19,507 nucleotides of DNA from RGIG3102 sp964369975 (GTDB lineage: Bacteria; Bacillota; Clostridia; Oscillospirales; Ruminococcaceae): positions 1 through 19,507 of the forward strand of contig CAYJFZ010000020.1 in NCBI GenBank assembly GCA_964369975.1. The letters run 5' to 3'. Numbering within the stretch: position 1 is the stretch's first letter; each line of letters starts with the position of its first letter. The notes beneath the pieces were generated by a model that saw only the letters and a program-made list of their open reading frames with translations, had not been told where the DNA came from and did no database searches. A program made the position numbers and the translations under genes. Of this stretch, positions 1 to 7,325 are shown piece after piece.

Positions 1-14
1 AAAGCTTTTTCGGC

Positions 15-35
15 ACCACCGACATAGTCGGTGGT
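15..35. repeat. Perfect 9-bp inverted repeat (hairpin)
   Basis: ACCACCGAC (15-23) and GTCGGTGGT (27-35) are perfect complements around a 3-base ATA loop. The arm is GC-rich in otherwise AT-rich DNA. It lies beyond the terminator of the neighbouring minus-strand gene. It could be a terminator of an off-window gene, but the downstream T-run is weak on the plus strand. It could also be a dispersed palindromic repeat unit. The window shows only one copy. Confidence 0.5.
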
Positions 36-46
36 TTATATCCAAT

Positions 47-80
47 AAAAAAACAGCATTTATTTAAATGCTGTTTTTTG
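47..80 (-). terminator. Terminator of the DUF6311 gene (bidirectional stem)
   Basis: An A-rich stem (AAAACAGCATTTA paired with TAAATGCTGTTTT) has a tiny loop and T-runs on both strands. It begins a few bases past the stop codon of the minus-strand gene that ends at 86. It can act in either direction. Confidence 0.8.
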
Positions 81-85
81 TTTTA

Positions 86-1750
86 TTATTTTGATGGGAT
101 AAGGAATAAATATCTATCGTATACAAATAATTCTAAACCAGATATTTTATCTAAATTTTGATTAATTTCATCGATTTTAGTAGCATCAGATGTTATATAG
201 ATAGTGTTTTTATCGTATTTACCATTTAAAAGGTTATCATACTGTTCTGCGCCATAAACATAAGATGGATAGCCGTCGCTAAGTGAAGAAGTCACATTAG
301 TTTTTAACTCCATTTTACCAGCTAAACTAGCAATTAAATAATCATTTGGCATATGTAGTGCACATAAAAATGTATAATCACCTTTTAAATCTTGAAGATA
401 TTCATTATCAATAATTGTGCTAACAGGTGGATTTGAAAAATACAAATGCTTACCTATAATAACCCCAGATAAATCAATGAGCTGTATACTTAAAATAAAA
501 GTAATAGTTATTATTGCCTTAGAAATATTTAAATTATTATAAATAAAGATAATAATAGATAAGATTATTAAATAATAAACAGGATAGAATATTCTTGAAC
601 TTGCTCTAAATATACCACATAAATTTAATATCCAATTAGGAAGGGGGATAGTAAAAGTAAAACTATTAATTGCAACAACATTGCTAACTGCAAATAAAGT
701 AAAAGCAGTGCACAGTAAAATAAGAATAAGATTTTGCTTTATAAATTTATAAAATTTAATTTTATTAAATGTTATACAAATAAAGATTAAAATAGCCAGC
801 AGAGAAAATAAAATACCAAGACCTAAAAAATTAAAACCATCATATTGTCCAGGAAGCTGATTTTGAACTCTTAAGAATCTAGACCAAGTGTAGTTTCCAA
901 CGCTATAAGGATTAAGTATAGCGTTTAAATTCATGGAAAAATATCCATAACCACCTCTTGAGTAACTATTTATACCAAAGCTTAGCACTCCAAGTATAAA
1001 TCCAAATAAAACAGTAAGTGTAATATTACTACCTAAAAACATTATGTTTTTTAAACTTGTTTTTAATTTGCTTTCATTTTTTAAAATGTTTTCAATCAAA
1101 GCAATAAAATAAATTCCATAAATCATTGGAAGAAAATAGGGATGTATTCCTATAGCTAATACTGTTAAAATCATATAGGATATATGCCATGAAAAATTTA
1201 TATCTCCTCTTCTTTGTTTGAAATATAAATATAAAGCAAATAAAATTAAAAAATGTGAGCCAAGTGCTGTATGCCTAAAAGCTCTTTCTAATAAAATTGG
1301 TGAGAAAGTAAAAAAGGTTGTAGATATTAAAATGTAAATTTTATTATCACAAAATAACGATATAAGGAGTGCAGCGCTAACGCCTTGAAGTATAAAACAT
1401 AATAAGGTGTAAATTCCAAAATATTGGAAAGTTTCTGGAAGAATATCGCTAAAGATTTTGAAAAAAATTGCAACAACGGGAATAGAATCAGTATAAGAAA
1501 TTATAGTTCCAGTTGGTACGGATAAATTTTCTGTAAATCCAAGTGGAAAACTCCAAGGACTTTCTCTAAAGTGTAGCCAACCACCGTAGTGTTGAACTAT
1601 ATCAAGCTCATTATATCCAGGAAATATCCAGCTATCATTTTGAACATTTAATGGAGTAAAACCATATATAATTAAAAAAGAACATATTCCAATTAAAGCA
1701 CCTAATAATATAATTTGAGTTTGATGGTTTTTAATTTTTAAAAAATTCAT
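86..1750 (-). CDS. DUF6311 family multi-spanning membrane protein (GT-C-like)
   Basis: This 554-residue integral membrane protein begins with a transmembrane helix (about residues 12-31). A polar loop follows with the segment DIVQHYGGWLHFR (50-62), then FPLG and YTDSIP (about 86-91). These are the hallmark positions of the DUF6311 family as I know it. Many further hydrophobic helices follow, and a soluble C-terminal stretch (about 440-554) ends the protein. The layout resembles GT-C glycosyltransferases, whose first outward loop carries acidic catalytic residues, so transfer of a sugar from a lipid donor at the outer membrane face is a reasonable inference. No substrate can be read from the sequence. 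AAGGAG precedes the ATG by six bases, and the promoter and terminator around it make it monocistronic. DUF6311 assignment is from memory of the motif. Confidence 0.8.
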   Translation of the reverse strand: MNFLKIKNHQTQIILLGALIGICSFLIIYGFTPLNVQNDSWIFPGYNELDIVQHYGGWLHFRESPWSFPLGFTENLSVPTGTIISYTDSIPVVAIFFKIFSDILPETFQYFGIYTLLCFILQGVSAALLISLFCDNKIYILISTTFFTFSPILLERAFRHTALGSHFLILFALYLYFKQRRGDINFSWHISYMILTVLAIGIHPYFLPMIYGIYFIALIENILKNESKLKTSLKNIMFLGSNITLTVLFGFILGVLSFGINSYSRGGYGYFSMNLNAILNPYSVGNYTWSRFLRVQNQLPGQYDGFNFLGLGILFSLLAILIFICITFNKIKFYKFIKQNLILILLCTAFTLFAVSNVVAINSFTFTIPLPNWILNLCGIFRASSRIFYPVYYLIILSIIIFIYNNLNISKAIITITFILSIQLIDLSGVIIGKHLYFSNPPVSTIIDNEYLQDLKGDYTFLCALHMPNDYLIASLAGKMELKTNVTSSLSDGYPSYVYGAEQYDNLLNGKYDKNTIYITSDATKIDEINQNLDKISGLELFVYDRYLFLIPSK

Positions 1751-1783
1751 TTATTTCTCCTTATTAATAAATTAATATTAAAA

Positions 1784-1812
1784 ATTATAACATGAAAAGT
1801 AATTTAATACAA
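1784..1812 (-). promoter_or_regulatory. Promoter of the DUF6311 gene
   Basis: On the minus strand, TTGTAT (1807-1812) and TATAAT (1784-1789) are separated by 17 bases. A TG one base upstream of the -10 makes it an extended -10. The predicted start of transcription is about 25-30 bases upstream of the ATG at 1750. Confidence 0.6.
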
Positions 1813-1972
1813 TAAAATGTGTGTTTAAATAAAAATACATAAATTTTGCAAAAAATGATGTTTAAATTTATTTTCATAAACATATTTTTTGTCAAAATCA
1901 AACGAAAAAATTAAAATATAGCTAAAGTATTATAAATTATTAATTTTAACATTTCAAATATGCGAAAATTAA

Positions 1973-2044
1973 AAAACAAGCGAAAGTAATAAAAAACTAA
2001 AATATAATGCAGTTTTAGAATATGCAAAAGAAATTTTTGAATAA
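1973..2044 (+). pseudogene. Possible C-terminal remnant of a lost gene
   Basis: A 23-codon open stretch without a start codon reads like a soluble helical protein end (…NAVLEYAKEIFE, stop TAA at 2042-2044). It is followed within ten bases by a terminator-like hairpin on the same strand. Immediately upstream the frame is closed by TAA at 1970-1972. The composition looks more protein-like than the surrounding AT-rich spacer, but the stretch is far too short to identify and chance is a real alternative. Confidence 0.2.
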
Positions 2045-2053
2045 TCAAAAAAC

Positions 2054-2084
2054 AAAACACTCATTTTTTTGAGTGTTTTATTTT
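2054..2084 (+). terminator. Terminator-like hairpin in spacer
   Basis: AAAACACTC (2054-2062) pairs with GAGTGTTTT (2071-2079) around an A/T loop, and T-rich sequence follows. It has no intact plus-strand gene in front of it, only the possible remnant ending at 2044. Confidence 0.5.
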
Positions 2085-2086
2085 AG

Positions 2087-2106
2087 TATGTGCCAATCGG
2101 CACATA
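2087..2106. repeat. Perfect 8-bp inverted repeat, possible operator
   Basis: TATGTGCC (2087-2094) and GGCACATA (2099-2106) flank the four bases AATC. The spacing suits a dimeric regulator or a small RNA hairpin. There is no T-run, so it is not a classic terminator. Confidence 0.4.
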
Positions 2107-2201
2107 TACATATATTAAATTTAATGTTAAAATAATAACATATAGTTTAGAGCTAATTTATTTTTAACATTCTGTTTTAGTTCTCCAGTAAGTAAATACT
2201 T

Positions 2202-2247
2202 AATAAATGAGAAAATCGAGTAATTATATTTGATTTTCTTATTTATT
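2202..2247 (-). terminator. Terminator of the RluA-type operon
   Basis: A 16-bp stem with one G-T pair (2202-2217 with 2232-2247) abuts the stop codon of the 139-residue protein gene. Its arms are A/T-rich, so efficiency is uncertain. Confidence 0.5.
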
Positions 2248-2667
2248 TTATTTAAAAATTATCTTATCTATTGTATCAAAGGCTTTTATTTCTTTTTTTA
2301 TTTTAGGGCTAAAGTTTTCATCATCTAATAAATATGTGCTTCCATAGCCTAATAATTGTTTAAATTCATTAAAGTTAGTCATTGGGTTATAATTTGAATT
2401 TCTTAAAAATTTATAATGTTCTAATTCTTTATCAAATTTATAAATAAACCACCAGCGAATATCGGTATCTTTAATATCTTTGTTTTCTTCAAAATAAATT
2501 TTAACTTGCATTTCATTTGATATTCTTTTTATTTCTCTCTCAACTTCTAAAGCAAGTTTTAAGGGAATAGCAGGGGATAAAGCACTCGGCTTTGCTTCAT
2601 TTAATACACATTCGCAAAAAGCACAAAACATACCTAAGACAAAAGACGCCTTATTTATATCACTCAT
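2248..2667 (-). CDS. Uncharacterised conserved-looking 139-aa protein
   Basis: I do not recognise a named domain. The protein is soluble. It begins with a segment rich in Cys (FCAFCECV, residues 15-22) followed by ALSPAIP, then a predicted helix rich in Glu and Lys, a strand-like YFEEN segment and the aromatic motif RWWFIYKF (about 71-78). The opening MSDINKASFVLGM resembles uncharacterised proteins I have seen in Clostridia, so it is probably a real family. Its ATG lies inside the end of the pseudouridine synthase gene (8-base overlap ATGAGTGA) with GGAG just upstream, so translation of the two is coupled. The cysteines could bind a metal, but no full motif is present. Confidence 0.75.
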   Translation of the reverse strand: MSDINKASFVLGMFCAFCECVLNEAKPSALSPAIPLKLALEVEREIKRISNEMQVKIYFEENKDIKDTDIRWWFIYKFDKELEHYKFLRNSNYNPMTNFNEFKQLLGYGSTYLLDDENFSPKIKKEIKAFDTIDKIIFK

Positions 2668-3613
2668 ATTTTTCTCCTTTTAAAATAAATTCATCATTAT
2701 AATAGCTTTTAATAAACCATGCATCTGAGCAAGCAAACTCTTTATTACTCAAATATGAAAAATCTTCTTCTTTTATTGTAGAAAACTTTATTTTAGCGCT
2801 AACTAATAGCTGATACTTTAATTTTAATTGCCTATTAATAGAATTAATTCCATACTTACTATCGCCTAAAATTGGCGCATTAAGATGTTTTAAATGTGCT
2901 CTTATCTGATGAGTTCTTCCTGTTATAATATTTACTTTTAAAAGTAGTAAATTGTTTTTTCTATCGATAATTTCAATATTAGTTTTAATTTCTTTATGTT
3001 TATCAGTTTTTCTATTGTTATGAATATAAACTACTGCATTTTTCTCATCTTTTAATAGATACGCAGTATTTAGTCCTGTTTTAATATCATCTGTGTAAGA
3101 AATGCAATAGTATGTTTTATCAATAGCTTTATTTTTAAACTGGCTTAACATAAAATCCAAAGCCTTTTCATTTTTTGCTATTATAATCAAACCTTGTGTG
3201 CCAGTATCTAATCTATGGCATAAAAAAGGGTTAATATCGCTGTCTTTAAAATATTTTTTTACTCTATTTAATAAGGTATCATAATTTTTATAATCTTCAT
3301 CAAAAACACTTATTCCACTCGGTTTATTTACAAACAAAAAATTATCATCTTCATATATTATTTCATCAATATCCTTACTAAACAAATAAGCTGTATCTTT
3401 CGTTGGTTTTTCTAAAAATTTTTCATCAAAAAATATAGCAAGCTCATCATTAGTAGATAATTTATGATTTGCTTTTACTTTTTTATTATTTACTTTTATC
3501 TTACCTTGCCTTAAAAATTTATTAATTAAAGATAAGTTTAATAAAGGATATAATTCGAGTAAATATTTATCAAGTCGAATTTCTTTTTTTAGTGTTAATT
3601 TATATTTTTGCAT
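2660..3613 (-). CDS. RluA-family pseudouridine synthase with S4 domain
   Basis: The enzyme isomerises specific uridines to pseudouridine in rRNA or tRNA. Residues about 12-60 form an S4 RNA-binding domain (RLDKYL … RQGKIKVNNKKVK). The catalytic domain shows the KPSGISV segment (about 97-103), the signature HRLDTGTQG (133-141) with catalytic Asp136, and the RTHQIRAHL motif near the end. The length of 317 residues is normal for the RluC/RluD type. The target base cannot be told from sequence, so no symbol is given. The start is an ATG preceded by GAGGT. The downstream 139-residue gene overlaps its last eight bases and is presumably co-translated. Confidence 0.93.
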   Translation of the reverse strand: MQKYKLTLKKEIRLDKYLLELYPLLNLSLINKFLRQGKIKVNNKKVKANHKLSTNDELAIFFDEKFLEKPTKDTAYLFSKDIDEIIYEDDNFLFVNKPSGISVFDEDYKNYDTLLNRVKKYFKDSDINPFLCHRLDTGTQGLIIIAKNEKALDFMLSQFKNKAIDKTYYCISYTDDIKTGLNTAYLLKDEKNAVVYIHNNRKTDKHKEIKTNIEIIDRKNNLLLLKVNIITGRTHQIRAHLKHLNAPILGDSKYGINSINRQLKLKYQLLVSAKIKFSTIKEEDFSYLSNKEFACSDAWFIKSYYNDEFILKGEKYE

Positions 3614-3705
3614 ATAAGTACCTCATAATTATAATATCATATTTTTAAAATAAATAAAATAATTATTGAAAAAAAGTATTTTTTTTATATATACTATTAA
3701 TTAGA

Positions 3706-3735
3706 TTGGACTAACTATATAGTTTATGATATAAT
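3706..3735 (+). promoter_or_regulatory. Promoter of the yfcE-like gene with palindromic spacer
   Basis: TTGGAC (3706-3711) and TATAAT (3730-3735) are 18 bases apart. The spacer contains the perfect 12-base palindrome AACTATATAGTT (3713-3724), which could be a repressor site because it lies between the promoter elements. Transcription would begin near 3742, with GGAG shortly before the ATG at 3762. Confidence 0.6.
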
Positions 3736-3761
3736 TTATAAAAACAAAAAGGAGTAATGAT

Positions 3762-4304
3762 ATGAAATTAATGTTTGCAAGCGATATTCACGGTTCAGCT
3801 TTTTATTGCGAAAAAATGGTAGATAGGTATTCACAAGAAAATCCTGATAAGCTAATTTTATTAGGAGATATTTTATACCACGGCCCAAGAAATGATTTAC
3901 CAAAGGATTATGCACCTAAAAAAGTAATAGAAATGTTAAATCCTTTAAAAGATAAAATTATTTGTTTAAGAGGTAATTGTGATAGCGAGGTAGATCAAAT
4001 GGTATTAGATTTTCCTATTACACCTGATTTTTCTACGCTTTTATACAATGATAAAGTTTTATACATAACACATGGGCATAAATTAGGTAATGGACAAGAC
4101 TTTCCAAAAGGAGAAAAGAATATAGTAATAGCAGGGCATACCCATATTCCAGTATTTGAAAAAAGAGAAAACTACTATTATTTAAACCCAGGCTCAATCT
4201 CTATCCCGAAAGAAAATAGTCAGCATAGTTATGTTATTATAGAAAACAATCAAATTATATTTAAAAATTTAGATGGTGAAGTATATAACACTTATAATAT
4301 ATAA
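3762..4304 (+). CDS. yfcE: YfcE-type metallophosphoesterase
   Basis: A small (180 aa) calcineurin-like phosphoesterase of the YfcE/MJ0936 group, which hydrolyses phosphodiesters with a Mn2+-type dinuclear centre. The metal ligands are all present: Asp8 and His10 (SDIHG), Asp36 (LLGDILYHGPRN), Asn72 (GNCD), His104 (THGH), and His126 and His128 (GHTH). The length matches E. coli YfcE (about 184 residues), and no extra domain is present. The physiological substrate of this family is not settled. The gene stands alone with its own promoter and a strong terminator. GGAG precedes the ATG. Confidence 0.9.
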   Translation: MKLMFASDIHGSAFYCEKMVDRYSQENPDKLILLGDILYHGPRNDLPKDYAPKKVIEMLNPLKDKIICLRGNCDSEVDQMVLDFPITPDFSTLLYNDKVLYITHGHKLGNGQDFPKGEKNIVIAGHTHIPVFEKRENYYYLNPGSISIPKENSQHSYVIIENNQIIFKNLDGEVYNTYNI

Positions 4305-4311
4305 GTAAAAT

Positions 4312-4355
4312 AAACAATCTTGTTAATTATATTTTAATTAACAAGATTGTTTTTT
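4312..4355 (+). terminator. Strong rho-independent terminator after yfcE
   Basis: An 18-bp perfect stem (4312-4329 with 4335-4352) has a short loop and a run of T at its 3' end. It starts eight bases past the stop codon. Confidence 0.9.
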
Positions 4356-4540
4356 AAGTTAAATACACAAAAATATCACAAATATATTATGTGTAATTGT
4401 ATGTTTTGTATAAATACATATAATTGAGTATATATTATAATTTTAAATTTATGTGATTTTTAACAAAATAAGAGTGTAGTATTATGTGTTATATGTAAAA
4501 TTAAACAAAAACTTAAATAAAAAAATAGCGAAAAAAATCG

Positions 4541-4570
4541 TTGACTAATGTGTATTGAAAATGTGATAAT
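4541..4570 (+). promoter_or_regulatory. Promoter of the carrier/amidohydrolase unit
   Basis: TTGACT (4541-4546) and GATAAT (4565-4570) are 18 bases apart, with a TG one base before the -10. The predicted transcript starts near 4577, leaving a leader of about 210 bases. TGACTAAT overlaps the -35 and recurs just downstream of the -10 (4573-4580), 31 bases apart, so the pair might be an operator. Confidence 0.65.
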
Positions 4571-4620
4571 ACTGACTAATAAATAAGTTTTTTTAATGAA
4601 CTAATTTAAAATTAAACTAT

Positions 4621-4720
4621 GAAAGGTTGGTGGTGAAATGAAAAGTGAAAACAGCGAACTGAGCGATATTAGACTCTTAGTTTGCAAAAAGGGGATTTTA
4701 CCACTGGACTTTGAAAATTT
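4621..4720 (+). promoter_or_regulatory. Candidate structured 5' leader (riboswitch-like)
   Basis: Two nested stems can be drawn. The outer stem pairs GGTGGTGAAAT (4629-4639) with ATTTTACCACT (4695-4705), 11 bp with two G-U pairs. The inner stem pairs GCGAACTGAG (4654-4663) with CTTAGTTTGC (4676-4685), 10 bp with two G-U pairs and a 12-base loop. G-rich single-stranded joints (GTGAAAACA and AAAAAGGGG) lie between them. Preserved pairing through G-U wobbles and base composition unlike the flanks argue for a functional RNA. It does not match the T-box, SAM, lysine, glycine, purine, cobalamin, guanidine or fluoride consensus I know. It lies inside the predicted leader of the gene at 4791. Confidence 0.5.
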
Positions 4721-4790
4721 AATATAGCAACAATAAAAAATACAATTATAAAAATTAAAAAAAATATTTAAAAAATTAGGAGAAAATTTT

Positions 4791-5981
4791 ATGTTAACAT
4801 GGACACCTTTAGTCAGTTTTACGGCAATATGCGTTATCTTCGCTATATCGGATTTATTGTCAGTTAAAACAAAAAATTATATATCGGGAATGGTTTTTGC
4901 AACTGTTATTGCAATGGCCTTATTCTGGAGTGGTTTAATGCCAACTACAGTTGTTGCCGATTCAACCTTACTTGCTACAATAGGCTCTTACGGCGTAGCT
5001 ATTATCATAACAAACATGGGGACAAGTATTGAACTTGAAGCCTTATTAAAAGAGTGGAAAACAGTTGCTATTTGTTGTTTAGCATTAGTAGTTTTAGGGG
5101 TTTTCGCATTTTTAATTTGTGTACCTTTATTCGGCAGAGAATATGCCTTAGTAGCAGCACCTCCTATATCAGGCGGTACAATAGCTTATCAAATGGTATC
5201 TCAAGCAGCTTTAGAAGCTGGTAGAGAAGATCTTGCAGGCTATGCAGCTTTAATATTAGCGATGCAAGGCCTAATTGGTATGCCAATCGCTTCAATATGC
5301 TTAAAACTTGAATTAAATAAAATGTTTAAAAAAGGTCTTTTTTCAAAAGAAGCAAAAAAAGAAACAACAAAGGAATTAAAACTTCCTTCCATGCAAATTT
5401 TTAAAGATTTATCACCTGAAAATGAAACAATAGCAGTTAATTTTGCAAAACTTGGTTTAGTTTGTGTATTAGCTAATCTTTTTTCAGGGGCAACAGGTGG
5501 TGTAGTGAATGTAAATATTGCATATTTATTATTCGGCGTTATCTTTAGAAGAATTAACTTTTTACCAAAGAGTGTTTTAAATAAAGCGGGCGGTTATGGT
5601 TTAATTCTAATGTCTTTATTAGCACTTACAATCAGTGGTGTTGCCGGCGTTACACCTGAAAGTTTAATGGATATGATAATACCTCTTGTAGGTATGCTTG
5701 TTTTCGGTGCAGTGGGCTTAATTATAGGTGCATTTATAGGCGGAAAAATATTTAAATACTCAGTTCCATTATCTTTAGCTTTAGGCGTTACAGCTTTATT
5801 CGGCTATCCTGCAACTGAAATATTATCAAAAGAAGTTGCGAATTCTTTAGATGGAGCTTCAAGTGATGAAAAAGAAAAAGCACTTGACTACATCTTACCA
5901 AAAATGATTGTTGGCGGCTTTACAACTGTTACAATAGCATCTGTTGTTTTTGCATCAGTTATAGTACCAACAATATTCTAA
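4791..5981 (+). CDS. Multi-spanning membrane carrier, GltS-like in pattern
   Basis: This 396-residue protein has about ten to twelve hydrophobic helices and two polar loops: a Lys/Glu-rich one (about 174-206) in the middle and an acidic one (SSDEKEKALD) near the end. Two-half organisation is suggested by a Gly-rich reentrant-like segment, PPISGGTIAY (125-133), in the first half and the segment with FGYP in the second. The pattern GGTxAYxxxxxxxxEAGxEDLAGYAALILAMQG resembles the sodium/glutamate symporter (GltS) and related ion-coupled carboxylate carriers, so ion-driven uptake of a small anionic compound is inferred. The family itself I cannot name. AGGAG precedes the ATG. The amidohydrolase gene follows by 71 bases, so the carrier may import its substrate. 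Confidence 0.7.
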   Translation: MLTWTPLVSFTAICVIFAISDLLSVKTKNYISGMVFATVIAMALFWSGLMPTTVVADSTLLATIGSYGVAIIITNMGTSIELEALLKEWKTVAICCLALVVLGVFAFLICVPLFGREYALVAAPPISGGTIAYQMVSQAALEAGREDLAGYAALILAMQGLIGMPIASICLKLELNKMFKKGLFSKEAKKETTKELKLPSMQIFKDLSPENETIAVNFAKLGLVCVLANLFSGATGGVVNVNIAYLLFGVIFRRINFLPKSVLNKAGGYGLILMSLLALTISGVAGVTPESLMDMIIPLVGMLVFGAVGLIIGAFIGGKIFKYSVPLSLALGVTALFGYPATEILSKEVANSLDGASSDEKEKALDYILPKMIVGGFTTVTIASVVFASVIVPTIF

Positions 5982-5994
5982 AAAAGTATTTTTT

Positions 5995-6023
5995 AAAAGA
6001 CAGGGGAATTTTCTCTGTCTTTT
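5995..6023 (+). terminator. Intercistronic hairpin between carrier and amidohydrolase
   Basis: A 12-bp stem with two G-U pairs (5995-6006 with 6012-6023) ends in four T. The T-run is part of the stem, so it may act as a partial terminator or an mRNA-end stabiliser that sets different levels of the two gene products. Confidence 0.5.
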
Positions 6024-6052
6024 ATCTATTAAAAATTAAGGAGATTTCACAA

Positions 6053-7264
6053 ATGAGCAAAAAAGTTTTAAAATGCACAAAATTATTCGACGCATTAAAT
6101 GAGGCGGTATTAGAAAATGTTTTAGTATTTGTTGATGGTAATAAAATCGAAAAAGTTACTGATTTTAATCAAGATACAAATGGCTATGAATTAATTGACT
6201 TATCAGGCAAATTCGTAACACCTGGTTTAATTGATTGTCATGTTCATTTAACAATGGACGGGGAAGCAGGCATGCACTCAGCAGCTTATGCTACCTTAGG
6301 CGATCATGCTTATTATGCAATGAGAAAAGCAAAAGCTGACTTAATGGGCGGCTTTACTACAATTAGAGCTGTGGGCGACCCTGGCTTTATAGATGTAGCT
6401 TTAAGAAATGCGATTAATAGAGGAGAAGTTGAAGGTCCAAGATTAGTAGTATCAGGCCCTTGTCTTGGCTCTACTGGTGGACACGCTGATTCACATTATA
6501 ACCCTTATCTTAAAGATACTATGGGAATGGGAAGCATTGCTGATGGCCCTGATGGCTTTAGAAAAGCAGCAAGATATAATATTAAATACGGTGTTGATTT
6601 AATTAAATTTATGTCAACTGGCGGTGTTATGAGCTTAGGTACTACTGTTGGTGCACAGCAGATGACTTTTGAAGAAATGAAGGCTGTCGTTGAAATAGCT
6701 AATATGTACGGAGTTCATACAGCAACTCACGCTCATGGTACTGAAGGCATTAAATGCGCTGTTAAAGCTGGTGTTACATCAGTAGAGCATGCAATGATGT
6801 TAGATGATGAATGTATCGAAGAAATGGCAAAAAGAGGCACTTTCTTAGTACCAACTATTATAGCTGCTGAAAGAATCATCACAAAGGGGCCTGAAATGGG
6901 TGTTGCTTCTTGGGCTGTTGATAAAGCAAAACAAGTTTTTGCAACACATAGAGAAGGTTTTAATAAAGCAAGAAAAGCTGGCGTTAAAATAGCCTTTGGT
7001 ACAGATGCTGCAACACCTGAAAACTTCCACGGAAAACAAGGTTATGAATTTACTTTATTACAAGATTTTGGTATGACTGCACTTGAAGCATTAACTTCAG
7101 CTACAAAAACAGCCTCAGAACTTGTAAGAAAAGATAAAGAAATCGGCAGCGTTACTCAAGGCAAATTTGCTGACATCGTAGCCTTTGATGAAGATCCAAG
7201 AGATAACATTAAAACAATGATGAATTGTACTTTTGTTATGAAAGATGGCGTAGTATATAAATAA
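6053..7264 (+). CDS. Metal-dependent amidohydrolase (imidazolonepropionase/Xaa-Pro dipeptidase-like)
   Basis: A cytosolic 403-residue member of the amidohydrolase superfamily. A small beta-sandwich is formed by both ends (about 1-55 and 355-403). The barrel carries a complete dinuclear site: HVH (His63, His65), a probable carboxylated Lys185 in KFMSTGG, His226 in the THAHG segment, His246 in SVEH, and Asp318 in FGTDAA. The closest named group is the subfamily that includes Xaa-Pro-type dipeptidases and N-acyl/alkyl amino-acid hydrolases. The exact amide substrate is not readable. AAGGAG precedes the ATG. It lies downstream of the carrier gene and shares its promoter, which suggests import followed by hydrolysis of a dipeptide or acylated amino acid. 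Confidence 0.88.
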   Translation: MSKKVLKCTKLFDALNEAVLENVLVFVDGNKIEKVTDFNQDTNGYELIDLSGKFVTPGLIDCHVHLTMDGEAGMHSAAYATLGDHAYYAMRKAKADLMGGFTTIRAVGDPGFIDVALRNAINRGEVEGPRLVVSGPCLGSTGGHADSHYNPYLKDTMGMGSIADGPDGFRKAARYNIKYGVDLIKFMSTGGVMSLGTTVGAQQMTFEEMKAVVEIANMYGVHTATHAHGTEGIKCAVKAGVTSVEHAMMLDDECIEEMAKRGTFLVPTIIAAERIITKGPEMGVASWAVDKAKQVFATHREGFNKARKAGVKIAFGTDAATPENFHGKQGYEFTLLQDFGMTALEALTSATKTASELVRKDKEIGSVTQGKFADIVAFDEDPRDNIKTMMNCTFVMKDGVVYK

Positions 7265-7275
7265 TTCCAATATTT

Positions 7276-7312
7276 AAAAAGTAGTGTATCAATCGATACA
7301 CTACTTTTTTAT
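7276..7312. terminator. Bidirectional terminator between amidohydrolase and sdaAA
   Basis: A perfect 15-bp stem (7276-7290 with 7295-7309) has a four-base loop, with A-runs on one side and T-runs on the other. It lies between the convergent ends of the amidohydrolase and the serine dehydratase alpha gene and can serve both. Confidence 0.92.
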
Positions 7313-7325
7313 TTATCTTTAAATA

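Larger units (their letters stand above)
1751..2247. other. Gene-poor AT-rich spacer with decayed-gene signs
   Basis: No convincing complete gene is present in these about 500 bases. The left part holds the promoter of the DUF6311 gene. The middle is extremely AT-rich. The right half contains a short open C-terminus-like frame ending at 2044 that runs into a hairpin, a perfect 8-bp inverted repeat at 2087-2106, and the terminator of the next minus-strand gene. The arrangement looks like a place where a plus-strand gene has been lost. Confidence 0.5.
4305..4790. other. Long regulatory spacer before the carrier/amidohydrolase unit
   Basis: There is no credible coding sequence in these about 490 bases. 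The region holds the yfcE terminator, then about 185 bases of very AT-rich DNA, a consensus promoter at 4541-4570, two direct copies of TGACTAAT (4542-4549 and 4573-4580) and a structured leader (4621-4720) ahead of the gene at 4791. The abrupt rise in G content within the leader sets it apart from its surroundings. Confidence 0.6.

Noticed and set aside
4621..4720. Known T-box or metabolite riboswitch
   Set aside because: GGUGGUGAAA and AAGGGG recall pieces of T-box leaders, but no specifier stem, no AGGGUGGnACCGCG and no antiterminator/terminator pair exist. Other riboswitch consensus cores I know are absent.
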